Shown here piece by piece: positions 7,719 through 15,882 of a stretch of 37,506 nt of DNA. The DNA comes from an uncultured Pseudophaeobacter sp. Lineage in GTDB: Bacteria; Pseudomonadota; Alphaproteobacteria; Rhodobacterales; Rhodobacteraceae. Below the pieces are notes generated by a model. It was given only the letters and a program-made list of their open reading frames with translations, searched no databases and had not been told where the DNA came from. The DNA is taken from the NCBI GenBank assembly GCA_905479575.1, contig CAJQNB010000044.1, positions 1 to 37,506 of the forward strand. Direction: 5' to 3'. The position numbers and the translations under genes are program-made. Position 1 is the stretch's first letter. Each line of letters begins with the position of its first letter.

Positions 7719-10268
7719 TCAGATGATGACGGTGACGTCTTGATCAATGACCAGGGTCGCGCCATCGGTGCCGACTGTGTAGACATTGTAGTTCTCGCCA
7801 CCGACATTGCGGGTGCCTTCCAGGGTCGCCCCTGTCACGGTCACACTGTCGTCGCCCGGGGTTGACCCACTGTGGATGGTCAGGGTGTCCGAGTTTTCAG
7901 ACAGCGCCTTGATATCCGCTTCGGTCAGAACCAGCGAGACATTGCTGGCCGCGCCAAGATCCAACTCATCAATGTTGAACTGACCCAGAGAGGCGTGATC
8001 CAATGTGCTGGCGGTGGTGGCGTTGTCTTCGAGAACAAGCAGGGTGCTGGAGCCGTTGCCCAGCGAGTCAACATTGGTCACCACCAGGTCGGTACCGTCA
8101 GGGATGGCAGTGGAGAAATCAAACTCCGTAATGCCGCCCCCTTCAGAGACAGTCACGCCGGGGTTGGAAACAGACCCATCGCCTTCGAGTGCCTTAACGG
8201 TAATGGATTCACCCGTTCCGGCGATGCCTTCGACGCTGATTTCGCTGACGTCTTGGCTGCCAATCTCATAGGTGACAGAGTCCAGAAGAGGGGCTTCAAA
8301 GACGGTATCGACTTCGAAGCTTTCGGTCAGGGAGCTGGTGTTTCCTGCTGGATCTGTTGCAACAATCGTAGCCGTTGCAGAATACTCCCCAGCCGGCAGA
8401 TCACTGCCCGAGAATTCAGCACTCCAGTTGCCCGCAGCATCGACGGTGGCGGTTTTGGCCACACCCCGGATCGTCACGACAACCTCAGAGCCGGGCTCGA
8501 CGGTGCCCTGCAGGGCAAAGCCGGCATTCAGCTCATCCTGATTGACCACGTCATTGGCGGTTTGATTGGCCTCGACGCTGAAGGGATCAACCTCGGTGTC
8601 GATCGCAAGGATGCGGGTGACAACGTCCGTGTTGCCCACAGCATCGGTGGCATGCACTTCGATGTCGACATCGGTTGTGCCGGTCGGAATAGAGCTTTGC
8701 GGAATAAGGACCGTCCAGTTGCCCGCAGCATCTACCGTGGCGTTTTGGGCGCCAGCGGCGCCAAAGAACACCTGAACAGTGGAGCCTGGCTCGGCAGTGC
8801 CGGTCAGCTGGACACCGCCCTGGGCTTCGGGGCCAGACAAAATATCGTCCGCACCGGCAAAGCCGCCGTTCAGTGTAACGCTGGTTTCCGTATCAATATG
8901 GACCGTGTGACTGCTGGTCGTGCTGTTTCCGGCTGCATCGCTGGAGGTGACTTCGACAGTGCTGGCATAATTGTTGCCGCCAGTGATCTGTGCGCTGCTG
9001 TAGCCAACAGACCAAGTTCCATCGCTGGCCACGGTTGTTGTCTGGGTAACGCCCTGAAACAGAACCGAGATCGAGGCACCGGCTTCACCGGTTCCCGACA
9101 GGGTGACACCGGATGAGGCTTCGGAGAAGCTGATAATGTCGTCGCCTGCGACGGTGTTGATGCCGACGGGAGGCGCAATGGTGTCGACCTCCAGTGTCTC
9201 GCTAAAGGTGGCGCTATTGCCAAAATCATCTGTTGTGGTGATGGCCACATCTGTCGTGTACTCGCCAGTGTTGATCTGGGTCGAGTCAAAGGTAACCGAC
9301 CAGCTGCCATCTGCAGCAACAGTTGTCGTCTGGGTGTGACCGTTGATGACAACACTGACGCTGGCGCCTGCTTCACCTGTGCCGGTGATGACGGTACCTG
9401 TGGAATGTTCGCTGCCATTGACAAGATCGCCAGTGGACTGCGTGCCGCTGGTGACGTCCAATTCTGGGGGCGTGGTGTCGATGATGACTGTAGGGCCATC
9501 CAGATCATGGGTTGTTCCATCGGGATCGACGACCTGGACGGTGGTGTCATAGTTGCCATCTATCGGCAGGTCTACGACCGGGAAGGTTACTTCCCAGATA
9601 CCATCCTCGTTGACGGTGCCTGTCTGTGTCTCGCCGCCAACGTTGACTTCGACTTCAGCTCCGGGCGTACCGGTGCCGGTGATGACAACCGGATCCGTGG
9701 TTGAGCCCGCAACAGGGTAGGTCGCATCGGGGTCATCTACTGTAGGAATGATGAGATTGCCGCCTCCGCCGCCACCTCCGCCACCGCCAGCGATGACTGC
9801 GGCACCGGCGACACCGGCTGCTGCGCCAGCTGCGCCGAGACCGCCAAAGAGTGGGGCTGCCAAGGGAGCAATAACCGGCTCGATGCGGTCAACATCAAAA
9901 AAGACCATGTCATCATAGGCGGACCACTTGCCGGTAAGATCCAATGGCTCGTAGCTGGCAAACAGCGCGCCCTCGGCTTTGTCTTCAAGGACAACTTCGA
10001 CAAAATTCCCGTCCTCGCTGAGGAACAGGTTTTTGCCTCCGGCTGTGCCATTGCTGTAGTAGTTTTGCAGCACCAGGATTTGGCCATCGGCCAGCACGAG
10101 GTGGAGATCGGATCCCCGCCGTACATAGCTGTCGATGTCCGAGGCGCTGAGGTTCAGCGAAATATCCTTGGAGTGCGTGACATTGAGAAGTGAGGGGGAA
10201 CCCTCTGAAAAAGTGCTTTGACGGGTGGTCCCCGAAAGATCACGGGTGATAAATCCAACAGTACTCAT
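7719..10268 (-). CDS. Type I-secreted adhesin with BapA-like N-terminus and Ig-like repeats
   Basis: An 849-residue surface or secreted protein without a Sec signal. Residues 1-130 match the BapA/LapF prefix-type domain (ending LTGKWSAYDDMVFFD). Then come an Ala/Gly-rich segment (141-160) and ten consecutive glycines (161-170). Five Ig-like repeats follow with a period of about 97 residues; each begins near GTGxxGAxVxV (about 198, 296, 392, 490, 588) and ends in DxxGN...VDT. A degenerate sixth lies at about 680-745. The C-terminal ~100 residues (LSENSDTLTIHSG ... NYNVYTVG ... DQDVTVII) resemble the type I secretion signal of BapA-like proteins. No RTX GGxGxD nonapeptides are seen. ATG 10268 follows GAGCGG. 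It is the first gene of the operon and is the presumed cargo of the three genes after it; a role in biofilm or attachment is inferred. Confidence 0.88.
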   Translation of the reverse strand: MSTVGFITRDLSGTTRQSTFSEGSPSLLNVTHSKDISLNLSASDIDSYVRRGSDLHLVLADGQILVLQNYYSNGTAGGKNLFLSEDGNFVEVVLEDKAEGALFASYEPLDLTGKWSAYDDMVFFDVDRIEPVIAPLAAPLFGGLGAAGAAAGVAGAAVIAGGGGGGGGGGNLIIPTVDDPDATYPVAGSTTDPVVITGTGTPGAEVEVNVGGETQTGTVNEDGIWEVTFPVVDLPIDGNYDTTVQVVDPDGTTHDLDGPTVIIDTTPPELDVTSGTQSTGDLVNGSEHSTGTVITGTGEAGASVSVVINGHTQTTTVAADGSWSVTFDSTQINTGEYTTDVAITTTDDFGNSATFSETLEVDTIAPPVGINTVAGDDIISFSEASSGVTLSGTGEAGASISVLFQGVTQTTTVASDGTWSVGYSSAQITGGNNYASTVEVTSSDAAGNSTTSSHTVHIDTETSVTLNGGFAGADDILSGPEAQGGVQLTGTAEPGSTVQVFFGAAGAQNATVDAAGNWTVLIPQSSIPTGTTDVDIEVHATDAVGNTDVVTRILAIDTEVDPFSVEANQTANDVVNQDELNAGFALQGTVEPGSEVVVTIRGVAKTATVDAAGNWSAEFSGSDLPAGEYSATATIVATDPAGNTSSLTESFEVDTVFEAPLLDSVTYEIGSQDVSEISVEGIAGTGESITVKALEGDGSVSNPGVTVSEGGGITEFDFSTAIPDGTDLVVTNVDSLGNGSSTLLVLEDNATTASTLDHASLGQFNIDELDLGAASNVSLVLTEADIKALSENSDTLTIHSGSTPGDDSVTVTGATLEGTRNVGGENYNVYTVGTDGATLVIDQDVTVII

Positions 10269-11048
10269 TTTTTTCCGCTCGCTTCTAGACCACGCAGCGC
10301 CCGAAATTATGGGGTGCGAAGTGTCCGGTGCCTGTATGTTTCTGCCGAAGACCGTTCTATGCGGCCATATTGTGAGTATATTGCGTCGAATTTAAATCAA
10401 ATGTCTAGCCGGTGCTGGCAGGAACTGTGGATGAATTGCGCTCTATAGTGTCTTGTTTGCCGCAGGTTTTCTGCCGTGAAAGGGCGTTTTCGCCTTTTCT
10501 GGGCGACTTGTTAACAAAGGGTTAATGAAATTGACGGCAGTCGGCAGGTCAGACGGAGCAGTGGCTCAGGGCACGATTTGGACGAAATCAAGGCGAAAGC
10601 CCGCACCTTGGGTTCAGTGCCCCGTTATCCTGTCCCAACCAAAACAGCGCCCGAAAGCCCGGCGAAACCCTGTGAGAGGGAGGGATGACCCAGGCTGTCG
10701 GCGGGAGCGCGCTGGGGGTGAACTCAGAAATTCTGGAGAATTTGTGAAGGATTTTTTACAAAAATCTTCTGGCAATTAATTAAAAATACACCAGTTCCTA
10801 TTAGTATGAAACTCGCAAATAGTGTACCCTTGCGGAAGACTGAACGGCGTCCGAGACTCTCGATTAGCCGGACCAAGCCCCCTGATCAGAGCGGGCATCC
10901 GGTGCTTAAGACGCCGTTGAACAAGAGCAGAAATCAAAAGCAAAAACGACCGCGGACCTCCGTGGCCCAGGTACTGGGCTCTCTATGGCTGCGCGTTTTC
11001 ACTACCGCCAGGAGGAAGGGCGAAGCGTAACCCAGGAGGCTAGATCCG
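10269..11048. promoter_or_regulatory. Divergent control region between adhesin operon and prkA
   Basis: About 780 bases without a convincing gene. Toward the adhesin, a TATACT-like -10 on the minus strand lies at 10380-10375. Toward prkA, an AT-rich block at about 10750-10810 contains TTTACA (10755-10760) and AATTAA-type sequence that could be a promoter. prkA has a strong ribosome-binding site (CAGGAGG at about 11033-11039). The 84-residue frame at 10525-10779 has an implausible Arg/Pro-rich composition. No known riboswitch was recognised. The promoter calls are weak; the lack of genes is well supported. Confidence 0.45.
10511..10525. promoter_or_regulatory. CtrA-type binding site TTAA-N7-TTAA
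   Basis: TTAA at 10511-10514 and TTAA at 10522-10525 are separated by exactly seven bases, matching the full consensus of the alphaproteobacterial response regulator CtrA. It lies about 243 bases upstream of the adhesin start and about 525 bases upstream of prkA. In Rhodobacteraceae CtrA is known to control motility, attachment and gene-transfer-agent genes, so control of the adhesin operon is a reasonable inference. A chance match in an AT-richer patch is possible. Confidence 0.5.
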
Positions 11049-12983
11049 ATGAAAGACATTGCCGAGATATTTGTTGAGCAATATGGCCAGACGCGTGAAC
11101 AGGAGATGTCGCTCTATGACTATCTCGATGCCTGTCGCACCGATCCGAGCCTTTATGCCAATGTGGCGGAGCGGATGCTCAAGGCCATCGGCGAAGAGGA
11201 GCTGGTGGACACGTCTAAGAACGCGCGGCTTGGGCCGATCTTTCAGAACCGAACGATCAAGCAGTATAGCGCCTTCAAAGATTTTTATGGGATGGAAGAC
11301 ACCATCGAGCGCATCGTCGGCTACTTCCGTCACGCTGCCCAGGGGTTAGAAGAGCGTAAGCAGATCCTTTATCTGCTGGGGCCGGTGGGGGGAGGTAAAT
11401 CCTCGTTGGCGGAACAGCTGAAACGTCTGGTCGAAGATCAGCCCATCTATGTGCTGAAAGCCGGTGACCAGTTGTCGCCAATTTTTGAAAGCCCGTTGGG
11501 GCTGTTTGATCCCGTGCGCATGGGCAAGCTACTGGAAGAAGAATACGGCATTGCCCGCCATCGCCTGCCGGGGCTGATGTCGCCCTGGGCGGTGCAGCGG
11601 TTGGATGAGTTCGGCGGGGACATCTCCAAATTCACCGTGGCGCGGATCTATCCGTCGGGGTTGCGGCGCATGGCGGTGGCCAAGGTCGAACCCGGCGATG
11701 AGAACAATCAGGATATCTCGACCCTGGTGGGCAAGGTAGACATTCGCCAACTAGAACATTTCAGCCAGGACAATCCAGATGCCTATAGTTTTTCGGGCGG
11801 TCTGAACCGCGCCAATCAGGGCGTGCTGGAATTTGTCGAAATGTTCAAAGCCCCCATCAAGATGTTGCACCCCTTGCTGACCGCGACCCAAGAAGGCAAC
11901 TACATGGGCACCGAAAGCTTTGGCGCCATTCCCTTTACCGGGCTGGTGCTGGCGCATTCCAACGAGAGCGAGTGGCAGGCCTTTAAGAACAACAAGAACA
12001 ACGAGGCCTTCATTGACCGGGTGTCAATTGTGAAAGTGCCCTATTGTCTGCGGGTCAGCGATGAGGCGCAGATCTATGACAAGTTGATCCAGCACAGTGA
12101 GCTGGCAGAGGCGCCCTGCGCGCCGGAAACGCTCAAGATACTCAGCCGCTTTTCGGTCCTCACCCGGCTAAAGCCGCATGAGAACTCCAACCTTTATTCC
12201 AAGATGCGGGTCTATGACGGCGAAAGCCTGAAAGACACCGACCCAAAGGCCAAGACGGTTCAGGAATATCAGGACCGGGCCGGTGTTGATGAGGGCATGA
12301 GCGGCATCTCCACCCGTTTTGCCTTTAAGGTGCTGTCGTCGACCTTCAACTTTGACACCGATGAGATCGCGGCGGATCCGGTGCACCTGATGTATGTCCT
12401 GGAACAGATGATCAAACGGGAGCAGTTCCCAGCTGAGACCGAGGCCAAGTATCTCGACTTTATCAAAACGGATCTGGCCCAACGCTATGAGGAATTCATC
12501 GGCAACGAGATCCAGAAGGCCTATCTGGAGAGCTACACTGAATACGGCCAGAATGTCTTTGATCGCTACATCTCCTATGCGGATGCCTGGATCGAAGAGC
12601 AGGACTACAAGGATCCCGACACGGGGCAGCTGTATGACCGTGACATTCTCGACAGTGAGCTGAGCAAGATCGAAAAGCCGGTGGGGATCGCCAACCCCAA
12701 GGATTTCCGCAACGAGGTGGTCAAGTTTGCCCTGCGTCATCGCGCCAATACCGGCGCAAACCCGGCGTGGAATTCGTATGAGAAACTGCGGGACGTGATT
12801 GAAAAGCACATGTTCAGCCAGGTCGAAGAGCTGCTGCCGGTGATCAGTTTTGGCAGCAAGAAAGACAGTAAGACCGAGAGCAAACATCAGGAGTTTGTCG
12901 AACGCATGCGCAGCCATGGTTACACCGACCGTCAGGTCCGACGCCTGGTTGAATGGTATATGCGGGTCAATAAAGCCGGGTAA
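11049..12983 (+). CDS. prkA: PrkA-family serine protein kinase
   Basis: A 644-residue homologue of PrkA/YeaG. It has an N-terminal AAA+ module with Walker A GPVGGGKSS (111-119) and the family-typical LSTxNQGVxEFxExxK-like region (seen as LNRANQGVLEFVEMFKAP). This is followed by the sensor-like LVLAHSNESEW and IDRVSIVKVPYCLRVSDE segments and a C-terminal kinase-related domain. Family length is about 640. The start has a strong ribosome-binding site, CAGGAGG. It is followed after 15 bases by yeaH and then spoVR, the conserved trio known from E. coli (yeaG-yeaH-ycgB) and many Proteobacteria, where it is linked to nutrient stress and stationary phase. It is cytoplasmic; its physiological substrates are not known from the sequence. 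Confidence 0.95.
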   Translation: MKDIAEIFVEQYGQTREQEMSLYDYLDACRTDPSLYANVAERMLKAIGEEELVDTSKNARLGPIFQNRTIKQYSAFKDFYGMEDTIERIVGYFRHAAQGLEERKQILYLLGPVGGGKSSLAEQLKRLVEDQPIYVLKAGDQLSPIFESPLGLFDPVRMGKLLEEEYGIARHRLPGLMSPWAVQRLDEFGGDISKFTVARIYPSGLRRMAVAKVEPGDENNQDISTLVGKVDIRQLEHFSQDNPDAYSFSGGLNRANQGVLEFVEMFKAPIKMLHPLLTATQEGNYMGTESFGAIPFTGLVLAHSNESEWQAFKNNKNNEAFIDRVSIVKVPYCLRVSDEAQIYDKLIQHSELAEAPCAPETLKILSRFSVLTRLKPHENSNLYSKMRVYDGESLKDTDPKAKTVQEYQDRAGVDEGMSGISTRFAFKVLSSTFNFDTDEIAADPVHLMYVLEQMIKREQFPAETEAKYLDFIKTDLAQRYEEFIGNEIQKAYLESYTEYGQNVFDRYISYADAWIEEQDYKDPDTGQLYDRDILDSELSKIEKPVGIANPKDFRNEVVKFALRHRANTGANPAWNSYEKLRDVIEKHMFSQVEELLPVISFGSKKDSKTESKHQEFVERMRSHGYTDRQVRRLVEWYMRVNKAG

Positions 12984-12998
12984 TGGGGGCGCTGCAAG

Positions 12999-14330
12999 AT
13001 GCATCAATTCATCGACAGACGCGCCAACCCCAAGGGCAAAAGCCACGGCAACCGGCAACGGTTCCTGCGCCGTGCCAGGGAAAACATAAAAGAGCGTGTT
13101 GACCGCTCGGTGCGGGAAAAATCCATCCAGGAGGGGGATGGTGTCTCGCCCGAGGGGGAAAAGGTGACAATCCCGGCAAAGGGATTGCAGGAGCCTCGGT
13201 TCTTTCACAGTGGCCAGGGTGGCAACCGCAGATATGTATTGCCGGGCAACAAGGAGTTTGTGGTTGGCGACACCATCCCGAAACCAGATGGCGGTTCAGG
13301 CCAGGGCGGGCGCAAGGCCTCGGAAGAGGGCGAAGGTGATGATGCGTTTTCCTTTACCCTGACCCGTGACGAATACCTGGAGATCCTGTTTGACGGGCTG
13401 GAGCTGCCGGACCTGGTAGAAAAATCCACAGTTGAGACAGAAACCATCGGCAGCCGCCGCGCCGGGCTGACCACTGCTGGCACGCCCAATAACCTCAACC
13501 TGGTGCGCACCATGCGCAATTCCCTGGGACGGCGGATTGCTTTGCGACGCCCTTCTGCTCAGGCGCAGGCGGACCTGGAAGCTGAGATTGAAATGCTGGC
13601 GGGCCTGCCCTCTCTTTCAAAGGCGCAGGTCGCGCTGCTGGAGGAACTACAATCCCGGTTGGAGGCGTTGCAACGCAAGCGTAAGGTTGTAGGTTATATC
13701 GACCCGATAGATCTGCGCTTTGACACCCATGTGCCAGAAAAGATCCGCAAATCTCGCGCGGTGGTGTTCTGTCTGATGGATGTTTCCGGCTCAATGCAGG
13801 AGCGCGAAAAGGATCTGGGCAAGCGGTTTTTCCTGCTGCTGCATCTGTTCCTGTCGCGCTGCTATGAACACACGGAACTGGTCTTTATCCGCCATACCCA
13901 TCTGGCGGAGGAGGTGGATGAGGAAACCTTCTTCTATGCCCGCGAAACCGGCGGCACCATTGTGTCCACCGCGCTGGACAAGATGCGTGAGGTGATAGCG
14001 GACCGCTACCCGCCGCAGGAGTGGAACATCTACGGCGCGCAGGTGTCGGATGGGGAAAATTTTGGCAATGACTCGGCGCGCTGCAAAAAACTGCTGCTCG
14101 AGGATCTGCTGCCGGTCTGCCAATACTACGCCTATATGGAAATTGTCGAAGAAAGCGCGGATGCGCTGCTGCATGACAGTGAGGCGGGGGATGACCTGTG
14201 GCAGAACTACCGCACGGTCAAAGCTCAGGCGCCGCATTTTGAAATGCAGCGCGTGGCCCATGCAGCCCATATCTATCCGATCTTCAGGGAGTTCTTTCTG
14301 CCCCGGATAAAGGGAGGTCAAAATGCTTGA
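12999..14330 (+). CDS. yeaH: YeaH/YhbH family protein (UPF0229) with VWA domain
   Basis: A 443-residue protein of the family that accompanies PrkA kinases. The N-terminal half is highly charged and begins with the family motif IDRRxNPKGKSxxNRQRFLRR. The C-terminal half is a von Willebrand A-like domain with the metal-binding DVSGSM at 261-266 and later segments such as GGTIVSTAL and QVSDGENF. Length is close to E. coli YeaH (427). The ATG is 15 bases after the prkA stop, and the 3' end overlaps the spoVR start by 8 bases, so the three are a single operon. It is thought to act with PrkA and SpoVR; the mechanism is not known. Confidence 0.93.
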   Translation: MHQFIDRRANPKGKSHGNRQRFLRRARENIKERVDRSVREKSIQEGDGVSPEGEKVTIPAKGLQEPRFFHSGQGGNRRYVLPGNKEFVVGDTIPKPDGGSGQGGRKASEEGEGDDAFSFTLTRDEYLEILFDGLELPDLVEKSTVETETIGSRRAGLTTAGTPNNLNLVRTMRNSLGRRIALRRPSAQAQADLEAEIEMLAGLPSLSKAQVALLEELQSRLEALQRKRKVVGYIDPIDLRFDTHVPEKIRKSRAVVFCLMDVSGSMQEREKDLGKRFFLLLHLFLSRCYEHTELVFIRHTHLAEEVDEETFFYARETGGTIVSTALDKMREVIADRYPPQEWNIYGAQVSDGENFGNDSARCKKLLLEDLLPVCQYYAYMEIVEESADALLHDSEAGDDLWQNYRTVKAQAPHFEMQRVAHAAHIYPIFREFFLPRIKGGQNA

Positions 14331-15837
14331 CGCAAAACCGGGATCCAACCTGCTGTTTGACGGGCCAGAGTGGAGCTTTGAACTGCTGGAAAAGGCTCGC
14401 GACGCGATTGAAGAGATCGCGCTGAATGATTTGGGGCTGAATGTCTATCAGAACCAGATCGAAATCATCTCGGCGGAGCAGATGCTGGATGCCTATTCCT
14501 GCACCGGCTTGCCGCTGATGTATCAGCACTGGTCCTTTGGCAAACATTTTGCCCGCGACGAGGCGCTGTATCGCACCGGACGCCAAGGGCTGGCCTATGA
14601 GATCGTGATCAACTCCAACCCCTGCATCAGCTACAACATGGAAGAAAACACCATGGCGATGCAGACATTGGTGATGGCCCACGCCGCCTTTGGGCATAAT
14701 CACTTTTTCAAGAACAACTATCTGTTCCTGCAATGGACCGATGCCGATGGCATTCATGATTATCTCGCCTTTGCCAAAAACTATATTGCTGCCTGCGAAG
14801 AACGTTATGGGCTGGACGCGGTGGAAGAGGTTCTAGACGCGGCCCATGCGCTGCAAACCCAGGGGGTGTTTCGCTATGGGCGCCCCCCCAAACCCACTGC
14901 GCAGGAGCTGCAAGCGATGCAGCGGCTGCGCGATGGCCATGAGGCCAGCCGCAGCCTGCTGGATATCTGGACCGATGCCACTTTGGGGCACAAAAAGGAG
15001 GAGGACGCGCGGGAGGCGCCCTTTAGTGCACGCCGCAAAAGCCTGAGCCTGCCGCAGGAGAATATTCTCTACTTTTTGGAAAAGCACAGTCCGATTTTGC
15101 AGCCCTGGCAGCGGGAACTGCTGCGCATTGTGCGGATGCTGGCGCAGTATTTTTATCCGCAAAAACAGACCAAGGTGATGAACGAAGGCTGCGCCACCTT
15201 TGTGCATTATTATATCATCAACGAGCTCTTCTCGCAGGGGCGCCTCACTGAGGGCGCCTATATGGAGATGATGCACAGCCATACCAATGTGGTGTTGCAG
15301 CCCGATTATAATGACCCGCGCTATGCGGGACTTAACCCCTATGCGCTGGGCTTTGCCATGATGATGGACATCAAACGCATCTGCCAGGCCCCCACCGAAG
15401 AAGACCGCGAATGGTTTCCTGATATCGCAGGCCATGGGGCGTGGCGGGAAGTCTTGCGCGATGCCTGGGCCAATTACCGGGACGAGAGCTTTATCCAGCA
15501 ATTCCTGTCGCCGCACCTGATGCGCAAATTCAAACTCTTTGCGCTGGTCGATCAGGAAGACCAGAAAGACCTGGTGGTGAGCCAGATCCACAACCGGGCT
15601 GGCTACAAAGAAATCCGCCGTGCTTTGGCGCAGCAATATGATCTGGCCTATCTGGAGCCCGATATTCAGGTCACTGATGCTGATCTGAGCGGCGACAGGC
15701 GTTTGATCCTCACGCATACGGTGCGCGATGGCGTGCAACTGGATGAGGAAAACAAGCGCGAGGTGCTCAAGCACCTAGGCACACTCTGGGGCTATGATGT
15801 CTGTCTGAACGCGATGGAGACAGAGCTCTGGACCTGA
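14323..15837 (+). CDS. SpoVR family protein (YcgB-like)
   Basis: A 504-residue member of the SpoVR/YcgB family, at its usual length of about 500. Family-typical stretches include TGLPLMYQHWSFGKHF, EIVINSNPCISYNMEENT, the H-rich AHAAFGHNHFFKNN, the NEGCATFVHYYI segment and GLNPYALGF. ATG 14323 lies inside the end of yeaH, an 8-base overlap, which indicates translational coupling. It is the third gene of the prkA-yeaH-spoVR module. SpoVR was named for a Bacillus spore-cortex phenotype, but in Proteobacteria it is a stress-associated cytoplasmic protein of unknown biochemical role. No terminator is evident in the 45 bases before the convergent MFS gene. Confidence 0.95.
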   Translation: MLDAKPGSNLLFDGPEWSFELLEKARDAIEEIALNDLGLNVYQNQIEIISAEQMLDAYSCTGLPLMYQHWSFGKHFARDEALYRTGRQGLAYEIVINSNPCISYNMEENTMAMQTLVMAHAAFGHNHFFKNNYLFLQWTDADGIHDYLAFAKNYIAACEERYGLDAVEEVLDAAHALQTQGVFRYGRPPKPTAQELQAMQRLRDGHEASRSLLDIWTDATLGHKKEEDAREAPFSARRKSLSLPQENILYFLEKHSPILQPWQRELLRIVRMLAQYFYPQKQTKVMNEGCATFVHYYIINELFSQGRLTEGAYMEMMHSHTNVVLQPDYNDPRYAGLNPYALGFAMMMDIKRICQAPTEEDREWFPDIAGHGAWREVLRDAWANYRDESFIQQFLSPHLMRKFKLFALVDQEDQKDLVVSQIHNRAGYKEIRRALAQQYDLAYLEPDIQVTDADLSGDRRLILTHTVRDGVQLDEENKREVLKHLGTLWGYDVCLNAMETELWT

Positions 15838-15882
15838 GTGGACGGAGACCGGGCGCGCTTTGGGCCTGCTTTGATGAGAGTC

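Noticed and set aside
7872..9116. Plus-strand frame of 414 codons opposite the adhesin
   Set aside because: It is the antisense of the Ig-like repeats; its apparent repeats only mirror those of the adhesin.
8000..9700. Regularly spaced similar segments, considered as a CRISPR or DNA repeat array
   Set aside because: The period of about 290 bases reflects the protein-level Ig-like repeats; there are no short identical repeats with unique spacers.
10525..10779. Possible small gene or riboswitch in the adhesin-prkA gap
   Set aside because: The 84-codon frame is Arg/Pro-rich and atypical, and no conserved riboswitch core (for example cobalamin or glycine type) could be matched.
12168..13208. 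Long minus-strand open frame (346 codons) opposite prkA and yeaH
   Set aside because: It lies fully antisense to two well-supported genes, has shadow-like His/Leu/Ile composition and no recognisable motif.
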